Assembly (NCBI GenBank): GCA_014529385.2
Contig: CM043955.1
Coordinates: 145,896,140 to 145,960,139 of the forward strand
Length of the DNA: 64,000 nucleotides
From: Adiantum capillus-veneris
Taxonomy: Eukaryota > Streptophyta > Polypodiopsida > Polypodiales > Pteridaceae
Reading direction: 5' to 3'
Of the stretch, positions 57,682 through 64,000 are shown in pieces. The number at the start of each line of letters is the position of its first letter. The stretch's first letter is position 1. The position numbers were made by a program, and so were the translations under genes. A model generated the notes under the pieces. The model had not been told where the DNA came from and ran no database searches. It saw nothing but the letters and a program-made list of their open reading frames with translations.

Positions 57682-57711
57682 TGTGTGTGTGGGCGATCGA
57701 GCATTACGAAG
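57295..57711 (+). repeat. partial Tat/Athila LTR, copy 3 (first 417 bp)
   Basis: Starts TGTTAACCCTCACGG inside copia integrase and runs through the TATA box (57511-57520) and the (TG)n(GA)n tract. It stops after GCATTACGAAG, where copy 4's LTR begins. In the other LTRs 'GAAG' continues into CGGTTGAG. This suggests copy 4 inserted into the LTR of copy 3. Confidence 0.8.
57621..57682 (+). repeat. (TG)n(GA)n in copy 3 LTR
   Basis: TG 57621-57660 with one interruption, GA to 57682. Confidence 0.92.
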
Positions 57712-57930
57712 TGTTAACCCTCACGGCTCACGGACACCCTATCACCTACGAGACGGACGTTGTAACCTACGGTGGACATTGTATTATTTATTTGGTAGAG
57801 TCAGGTACCGGGCTTGTCGGTCCAATAGGAAAAGGGTAAGAGTGATCGCCGATGAGAGACGCGCTCTAACTGGGACATTCAAGGGATTAGTTGGCTAAGC
57901 ATGGGCGCCTAAGTGTGAATGGGGTGAGCT

Positions 57931-57940
57931 CATATAAAAG
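57931..57940 (+). promoter_or_regulatory. LTR TATA box
   Basis: CATATAAAAG, conserved at the same LTR position in copies 2 and 3 and, slightly changed, in copy 1. Confidence 0.65.
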
Positions 57941-58030
57941 CTAAACCTAAAATTCACTTATTCTCTCATTTGTGCAATAGAAGAGTGCTCTTGCTCCATC
58001 TCCATCTCCATCTTCTTCTTCTTCACCTCC

Positions 58031-58031
<1 letters not shown>

Positions 58032-58126
<95 letters not shown>
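58032..58126 (+). repeat. (TG)n(GA)n in copy 4 LTR
   Basis: TG to about 58090, a TATG interruption, then GA to 58126. Confidence 0.93.
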
Positions 58127-58127
<1 letters not shown>

Positions 58128-58367
58128 CGATCAAGCATTGTGGCGGCACGACGGCGGTGAAGCGGTTGAGCGTGACGTAGCGGCGTCTCCTTCTTCTTCG
58201 CAGCGAGGAATCCTCCACGGCAGGAGCATAGAGCAGTGAGTGACACACCATTGCCCTCTTTTGAGCTTACTAGTTAAGCTAGTTGTGTGCTTGGATCCAT
58301 TTGTGGCTCACACACAGTGTTAAGCAAGTCCCTTGCATCGACAGTGCGGCAAGGAGTGCACATTTTT

Positions 58368-58386
58368 GGCGCCGTTTCCGGGGAAT
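58368..58386 (+). other. copy 4 PBS (tRNA-Asp)
   Basis: TGGCGCCGTTTCCGGGGAA matches the complement of the plant tRNA-Asp 3' end (TGGCGCCGTTGCCGGGGA) except one base. Known for Athila/Tat-type gypsy elements. Confidence 0.85.
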
Positions 58387-59415
58387 CGCCCTGCACTAAG
58401 CCCAAGAGGCACTTTGTGCTTCTTCTATGAGTTGTTTGTAGTAGGAAAGAAGAGGAAGAGGAAGAGGAATGAGTTATTTTTTTGCAAGCTGTTAATTTCT
58501 GTATTGTCTGCAAGTTCTGTGATTTCTGCATAATGTTGTGTTTTCTGTTTGCACACAGTCTTTGCACAATTAGTAGTTGTTAGCTTGTTCGCAGTGAATG
58601 AATAAGTAGGTAGACAGTTAGCAATTTCTGTTTGCACACAGTCTGTACACAGTTTTCTGTCAAGGTTTGCCTGCACACAGTCTTTGCACAGTAAGGTAGT
58701 GAGAGAGGAAGTAGGTGGACAGTTAGCCCACTGTTAGTAAGCAGTTAGCAGAGTGGTTAACAGATTAGTTAGTAGATTAGTTAGTGGTTAGCAGCATTGT
58801 TAGTAAGTAGATAAGGTAGTGAGCTGTTGATAGAGAGGTTAGGTAGGTGTTGACAGTGTGTGTGGCCAAGAAAGGGTCACCTAAACCGCGCGCGGTCGTC
58901 GCCTCAAAAAAAAAATATATATATATTTAAGCGTGAGTGACTGGGGGGCTACACTAAAATTTTGATCGGGATCGCGATCATTTGCCCAAGCCCAAGACCA
59001 GGCCTCAGTCCTCAGTCTTTTGATATATATTAGACTCACTCTTATATATATACCCTACCCCCTCAAGAGGGAATGAGAGCATGTGGGGAAAGTCCTCCAC
59101 TCTCCTCCCTTCTCTTCCCACTTGCACCCTTAGACTTTCTAATTTGGGCCTAGTTCCCTACTAGAAATTGACGGTTTTAGGGATTCCGAGGGCATAAAGT
59201 GACCAAACGGAGGGTTGTAAAGCACGGCACGTCCCTCTGACCGAGACGCTTGTTTTGAGCTATCATACGTTCTATTCTATAGTTGGGTCAGAAAAAAGGA
59301 CCAAAAAATCAAAAAATAAATAAATAAGAAAAGACTTGGGTTGCAAAACACCCAAAATTACTAGGTGAGCAACCTTCACGGGCACTCACTGACACTTCTA
59401 GGGGATCCAAGTCAT
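58387..59415 (+). other. copy 4 leader
   Basis: About 1 kb without coding potential. It holds repeated TTTGCACACAGTCT words (58547-58690), TTAGTxAGxAG-type short repeats (58730-58830) and an A-run/TATATA stretch near 58910. Confidence 0.6.
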
Positions 59416-61578
59416 ATGAACCTACGCTATGGACGAGTGTTAGAGCACGAGCATATTGGTAGTGCCTCCATTTACGCGGGCACCCATTATTCCTCCACCC
59501 TAGGTTCTGGACCTTCGGCCGGGACTCAAGGTAGCGCGACCCAAGATCCTCATATCGCGTCTAGTGATTCTTCCTCTGACTACGAAGTCATGGAGAGTTA
59601 TCCTAAACCAAACCCCGATAGTTCAAGTCAAGACATGCATGCCATGGGCCCACGGCCCGGGTCCAGCGTGTTTAGCCGCTTAAAAGAGACCCTTAGTAGA
59701 GCTACTCGCTCCGAACATGCGGTTAATGAAATAAATGAAGGGAGTGGGGAAGTAAATTCGCCATTCATGTCTAAAATAGACCCTATGATTCTTGAGAGTG
59801 TGCATGTGAATGTTCCATCCACTGCACCTCCTGATCCTTTAGGACTATCTCCCTCTGAGGTTTTACTACCCGATGGTAGGAGTCTTGCCGAAGTACAAGA
59901 GATTGAACGCTATATGCAAGCAACAAGGGAGAGGGAAATTGAGAACCTACGAAAGCTAGAACAAAGTCGAGCCCTGAAAGCAAAGGCTCCTATGACAACA
60001 ATCATGCTAGCCGAGCAACCGAGTACTCCCAAGGTAGCAGTCACGGAGGGGCAAGCGATGGGGAGCAATAATGCTTCCACTTCGAGGGAAACCTCCAACA
60101 CGCCAGGCCTAGATGGGATATTCCTAAACGAAAATTGGGAGTATGACCTACAAGCAGAAGCTTTAACTGATCGGTACAGAGGAAACACCTATCATGTGGG
60201 TTGGTTAGATGTTCTACAATCCACATCGGGTGCTACTAGCATAGATGAGCAACAACAGAAAGTCTGTGATGTCCTCCATAGGATTGTCGAGTTAGAAAGA
60301 CAGAACACAGGGATCAACATGCCTTCAACAGGCCTAATGAGATTCTTGGATACGGGAAAGGCCAACCAACCAACCCTATCACAAATGGAGACTCCCTCAG
60401 TGAGCCCCATTGATCCTCCATATGTTGTTTCTCCAGGAGCCTTAGTACAATCTGAGCCCACAAGTGGCAGCTTTACCTTCCCAGATCTAGCTCATCTTTC
60501 TCTTAATGACACTACGGCTACCATGCATATCCCAGTGGTGAGCATGACAAGAAGTACACCACGGAGTTCATTTGTTAACACTGCACCGATGCCTAGTAGC
60601 ACAGTGCCCCCAACTATACCTACATGTATGTATCAATCATGTGCACCTGTCGTACCTCAGCCTCATGTAGCTCCTACACCTCCGATTATCCCAAGAGCTT
60701 ACAATCCACAATGGCATTATCCAAGCTCTTATACAAGTGGAGCCATGCCATTTAATAATAACATGCCATATCAGGCACCCCCTATGCCTAGGGCCACGCC
60801 TATAAACTTTGGACCACCGTCTGGTATACCACCATACGAAATATGGGACCCAAGAGCCGCGCGCATGCCAAGGCCAAGGCCAACTCCCATCTCACATGTG
60901 GTTCCAAGAGCACAAACACCCATTATACCTGCTCAAATAGGAGATTTGGCAGCGTTTGCTAAAACTATCGGTCGCTCTATTGCGGAAAACATGCATAGTG
61001 CACCTGATAGAGAGCCTAGGAGCAAGGCAGTTCAAGTAGCTAAGCTCACACAGAAATTCAGTGGAGACGAAGATGCTAGAAAGCATATGGAAGTCTTTGA
61101 ACATGTGTGCGATTCCTTGGAAGAGCACAATGAGCTACATAAGTGTAGGGCTTTGAGTTTGACCCTAAGCGGAAAGGCTGGAGATTGGTATAGAACCTTA
61201 AGAGTAGAAGAGAAAACGATCTACTTTACTCTTAGGAGACTGTTCTTAAAAGAATACATACGAGAGGGAGTACTTTGGGGTGTAGCCTCTCAGCTCCAGA
61301 AAGCCCAACGAGAAGAAGGTGAATCCGTGAGAGACTTCATTAGTCACCTAAAGAATTTGAATTCTCGATGCAATCCAAACGAGCGATTCAACAACAACCA
61401 ATTTCTCGATAGATTCATTAGGGGACTACGACATGAAAGTATCTATAATGGCCTAGTCATTAGAGGTATCACTACTTGGGAAGCAGTCACCATGAATGCA
61501 ATCCAATTGGAGGATAATTTAATGATTGCAGGAGAAAGAGTGTCTGCCAAGCCGAAGTCTAGTAGCTCGCAAGCGTGA
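59416..61578 (+). CDS. copy 4 Gag polyprotein, N-terminal part (720 codons)
   Basis: I chose ATG 59416 because the gag frames of copies 1 and 2 start with an ATG at the same aligned place. Parts in order: serine/acidic region 'SSDSSSDYEVMESYP' (about 50-70); 'LPDGRSLAEVQEIERY' (about 150-170); proline/threonine-rich region (about 320-510); Gag core with 'KAVQVAKLTQKFSGDED' (about 536-552), 'GKAGDWYRTLRVEEKT', 'RRLFLKEYIRE' and 'RCNPNERFNNNQFLDRFIRG'. It forms the particle shell in gypsy elements. A TGA at 61576-61578 ends it. Copy 1 has a serine codon there (VSGHQP), so this stop is a copy-specific lesion and the frame continues. Expression is unknown. Confidence 0.82.
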   Translation: MNLRYGRVLEHEHIGSASIYAGTHYSSTLGSGPSAGTQGSATQDPHIASSDSSSDYEVMESYPKPNPDSSSQDMHAMGPRPGSSVFSRLKETLSRATRSEHAVNEINEGSGEVNSPFMSKIDPMILESVHVNVPSTAPPDPLGLSPSEVLLPDGRSLAEVQEIERYMQATREREIENLRKLEQSRALKAKAPMTTIMLAEQPSTPKVAVTEGQAMGSNNASTSRETSNTPGLDGIFLNENWEYDLQAEALTDRYRGNTYHVGWLDVLQSTSGATSIDEQQQKVCDVLHRIVELERQNTGINMPSTGLMRFLDTGKANQPTLSQMETPSVSPIDPPYVVSPGALVQSEPTSGSFTFPDLAHLSLNDTTATMHIPVVSMTRSTPRSSFVNTAPMPSSTVPPTIPTCMYQSCAPVVPQPHVAPTPPIIPRAYNPQWHYPSSYTSGAMPFNNNMPYQAPPMPRATPINFGPPSGIPPYEIWDPRAARMPRPRPTPISHVVPRAQTPIIPAQIGDLAAFAKTIGRSIAENMHSAPDREPRSKAVQVAKLTQKFSGDEDARKHMEVFEHVCDSLEEHNELHKCRALSLTLSGKAGDWYRTLRVEEKTIYFTLRRLFLKEYIREGVLWGVASQLQKAQREEGESVRDFISHLKNLNSRCNPNERFNNNQFLDRFIRGLRHESIYNGLVIRGITTWEAVTMNAIQLEDNLMIAGERVSAKPKSSSSQA

Positions 61579-61590
61579 GGGCATGAGCCA

Positions 61591-62784
61591 ATGAAGATAA
61601 ATCCAATCGTGAAAGAGCAAACGATATCTGAGATGACTTTGGCAGATCTCACCAAGGCCATCCAAGAAAGCCTTAGGGGTAATCGTGCTCCACAAAACAC
61701 TCATATGTATCCAAGAAGGGAGCAACAATGGTGCTCAATTTGCTTGGGTCCACATACTACGAGTGAATGCCCTACTTTCAGAGTAAAGTTTAACGGGACT
61801 CGTAACGCGTGTGGTAGGTATGGCCATCAAGCGAAGGATTGCCTAATGCTTAAACGCATCATGGAAAATAGACCGCCTATAGCTTGGGCAGACTCACCTC
61901 GAGTTCCTGCATTGATGCCTACCCCACCCATGGAGCAACAGTTGCCATTACAGCACATGGTCCCTAGAACCCAAAATGTTGTCCAAACCACACCGTTTCC
62001 ACCTCCAGTGCTAGGACCGCAACCCCCTCATCCAAGAGTTACACCTATGAACCAAATAGGTTGCGAGTCATCTAGTACTTATGTAGATTGCGAAGAGGAC
62101 ATAGACTCTAGTATCACCTATGGAGTCGACATGCTTAAGGAGTGTCCCATGTACTATATGGAAGACCATTGGGGACAAATCAAACCGGTATATCAAGCTA
62201 CCGCGCTAGCAGCAAGAGGCCAAAACATTAATAGTTTTGCCAGGAGACCACCTCTTCAGTGCTACGAATGTGGTGGACCACATCGAGTAGCTGAGTGCCC
62301 CATTAGAATGCAAAAGAATGCTGCACTAATGCAAACAAGTCAAGGGAGTGCATTGGCAATGCCAATACTCACTTGTAATCGTTGTGGCATAGATCATTTG
62401 ATCGCAGAGTGTCCTAACAATCCAAACGCGCCGAAAATCACACCATTGAACTTAATAGAGATTGTTGATGGGACACCACCAACTATAAACATAGCACCAG
62501 TGAATGCACTCACATGGTCGATGCTCCAAAAGCAAAATTACATCCTCGAAGAGAGAGATGCTGCATCCATTGGCCGAGCGAGAAAGAAGAAAACACGAAG
62601 AAAGAAATCCCTTAATGCTTCTAGCTCAAAACCTAGTTCAAAGACTAACATAGGGACAGGAGAGGATCCCGTGTATATGAATGACCCTGAGGATGACTCA
62701 GATTCGATAGAGACCACGGAGACCAAAACTGTTACTACAAAGGAAAAATCCAGTGAGGAGGATCACGAGAGGGAATTACGATGA
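61591..62784 (+). CDS. copy 4 Gag, zinc-knuckle part (same frame, after a stop)
   Basis: Continues the Gag frame after the TGA at 61576. Knuckles: CSICLGPHTTSEC (61732-61770), a second with its first Cys replaced by Arg, NACGRYGHQAKDC (61801-61842), CYECGGPHRVAEC (62260-62298) and CNRCGIDHLIAEC (62374-62412). Three have CX2CX3HX4C spacing, one residue shorter than the usual CX2CX4HX4C. A basic part 'RARKKKTRRKKS' (about 62571-62610) and an acidic part near 62680 follow. Ends at TGA 62782-62784, which is not present in copy 1. The real product was probably one Gag-protease polyprotein. Confidence 0.72.
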   Translation: MKINPIVKEQTISEMTLADLTKAIQESLRGNRAPQNTHMYPRREQQWCSICLGPHTTSECPTFRVKFNGTRNACGRYGHQAKDCLMLKRIMENRPPIAWADSPRVPALMPTPPMEQQLPLQHMVPRTQNVVQTTPFPPPVLGPQPPHPRVTPMNQIGCESSSTYVDCEEDIDSSITYGVDMLKECPMYYMEDHWGQIKPVYQATALAARGQNINSFARRPPLQCYECGGPHRVAECPIRMQKNAALMQTSQGSALAMPILTCNRCGIDHLIAECPNNPNAPKITPLNLIEIVDGTPPTINIAPVNALTWSMLQKQNYILEERDAASIGRARKKKTRRKKSLNASSSKPSSKTNIGTGEDPVYMNDPEDDSDSIETTETKTVTTKEKSSEEDHERELR

Positions 62785-63309
62785 AAACCAAAAGAGTATT
62801 CAAAGTTAAACCACCCAGTTGCGAACCCCCAAGATAAGCCATGAGAGACAAAAAATGAGGATTGCAAGAGAAAGATTGGAACCTATCCAAACCCAACAGT
62901 GGAAATTGAACGAGTCCAACAACTGAGGGGTTTGGTGGAAGAAACTCAACGAACATTAGAACCTGAACCCAAACATATCCAGATGTCGGACACAGTGTTT
63001 CCCACACAAGTTCAACCTCACAAGAACTACAGGCCGTTAGCTATACCCAGTATCATTCGGGAAGAGAGTGAGGGTAGGACATCTGAAAGTGGACACACAC
63101 CTTTCCTACTAGAGAGAATGTTTGGTGAGGGAATGCCTGACCCCCTTGAGGAAGTGGAGATTCCATCTTCACCATTCTCTTGTCAGGGTCCTACTTCCCA
63201 CAAGATGCCATTAAATGTTGCCAAATTGATGGATTTCATGTCTTCAAAAGTTAGAACCACCATCATGTCCAAACTATATAAAGACCCCGAGCTAGTCTCA
63301 GTTCTTTGA
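62785..63309 (+). pseudogene. copy 4 Gag-protease linker
   Basis: Same frame: TGA near 62836, then 'KRKIGTYPNPTVEIERVQQL', 'PLAIPSIIREES' and 'LMDFMSSKVRTTIMSKL' up to the TGA at 63307-63309. Copy 1 reads 'KIGTYSNPTEEIERVKQL' at the same place without the two earlier stops. Only the last stop is shared. Confidence 0.65.
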
Positions 63310-64000
63310 GCCTTCCTCAATGGAGAATTACAGGCCGGATTACCACAGTTTGCACATATGAACAAACCTGACTCGGTAATGAATGATGAGGAACATTTAG
63401 CACCACCATTTGACCTAGCGGGACATGAATCTGTAATTGAAATACCCGTTAACAAGCTGGGGAAATACTTTGAAGGTGATGAATCTAATGCTACTCTACC
63501 AATCACTACTAAAGGATTAACTGTAAAGGGGGTCCTTGACGGTGGTGCGGGAGTCAGCATGGTGACAAAGAGTTGTTGGGAGTCTATGGGGCGACCTAAC
63601 CTTGAAGCCACAAGAATAGTGGTAAAAATGGCTAAGGGATCTATTGTTACGCCTATTGGAATGCTAAAGGATCTCAGGATCAAGGTCTTGGGACACAAGG
63701 TAAGGCAGACTTTCATTGTTATAGATTTTTCCAAGCATCCTATGTCATTTGAGATGATCTTAGGGCGTCCATTCATGAGGGAAGCAAAAATGGTGCATGA
63801 CTGGTCCAAAAACCACGTCTACTTACAGTTCCAAGACTCTGTCATTCAAGTTGATCTTTTAAGTGGTCGAACGCATCCTCTAGGAAATAAATTCATCATT
63901 GATAATCGATCAGACACAACAATTCACTCAGCTCCATTACAGTATTGTTACACGTGTAACGAAGACACGGATATTGGGGAGAACTCTCCTTATATGGATA
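63310..64000 (+). CDS. copy 4 aspartic protease, open to the window edge
   Basis: Same frame as Gag, open for 230 codons. Landmarks: 'VNKLGKYFEGDESNATLP', active site 'VLDGGAGVSMVT' (about 63530-63565), 'FIVIDFSKHPMSFEMILGRP' (about 63711-63770) and 'HVYLQFQDSVIQVDL'. The D-G-G box instead of D-S/T-G is also seen in Tat-type plant gypsy elements. It would cut the element polyprotein. A C-terminal 'YCYTCNED' is shared with copy 1 ('YCYTCKMD'). Confidence 0.75.

Larger units (their letters stand above)
57712..58363 (+). repeat. copy 4 5' LTR (652 bp)
   Basis: Starts TGTTAACCCTCACGG and ends GTGCACA. TATA box CATATAAAAG at 57931-57940. (TG)n(GA)n at 58032-58126. Confidence 0.87.
57712..64000 (+). 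mobile_element. Tat/Athila-like element, copy 4 (runs off the right edge)
   Basis: LTR 57712-58363, tRNA-Asp PBS 58368-58386, leader, then one reading frame for Gag, zinc knuckles and protease from 59416 to the edge. Only four in-frame stops interrupt it, all TGA. It is the best preserved copy in the window. RT and integrase, if present, lie beyond 64000. Confidence 0.88.

Noticed and set aside
1-64000. tRNA, rRNA, CRISPR arrays and bacterial-type operons
   Set aside because: No tRNA box A/B pair, rRNA block or spaced direct-repeat array was seen; the tandem repeats present have no unique spacers. The sequence is eukaryotic.

Overview
The window looks like nuclear DNA of a land plant with a repeat-rich genome. 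It has spliced GT-AG genes of plant type, Ty1/copia, Ty3/gypsy (chromovirus and Tat/Athila-like) and LINE retroelements, long microsatellites and AT-rich spacers. I cannot name the species from sequence alone; a fern or other non-seed plant is a guess.

One host gene can be read end to end: a serine hydroxymethyltransferase on the minus strand (36529-48934). It has four coding exons with consistent splice phases and a 9.46-kb intron packed with LINE, chromovirus and copia debris. A second host gene is partial: the last two exons of a chloroplast thioredoxin z (CITRX-like), plus strand, 4604-4886, with a 99-bp tandem duplication of its 3' end. Two weaker host-like remnants lie at 20650-20870 (BBR/BPC-like coiled coil, minus) and 21194-21980 (unrecognised, spliced-looking, plus).

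Layout. 1-600: 3' end of a copia element. 1160-4000: decayed copia gag, a protease scrap and a solo LTR-like segment. 4604-5025: thioredoxin z end. 5-11 kb: AT-rich spacer with microsatellites and a 43-base G run. 11008-19899: a complete but inactivated chromovirus (minus strand) with 1.6-kb LTRs, tRNA-Met PBS, polypurine tract and the 5-bp target duplication TCTTT. It sits inside an older inverted-repeat element. 22480-29082: a 3'-truncated Tat/Athila-like element (minus; 'copy 1'). 32764-34985: a short gag-only copia element. 36529-48934: the SHMT gene. 50736-64000: a stack of nested insertions. Tat/Athila copy 2 is broken by a minus-strand copia; that copia is broken by the partial LTR of copy 3, into which copy 4 appears to have inserted. 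Copy 4 runs off the right edge.

The Tat/Athila-like family is the most unusual content. Its PBS matches tRNA-Asp. It has a long proline-rich Gag, four zinc knuckles (three with the shortened spacing CX2CX3HX4C), a stop codon shared by two diverged copies just before the protease, and a long charged region after the protease where no reverse transcriptase was found. LTR, gag and pol parts within each element form one transcription unit. The host genes are unrelated to one another.
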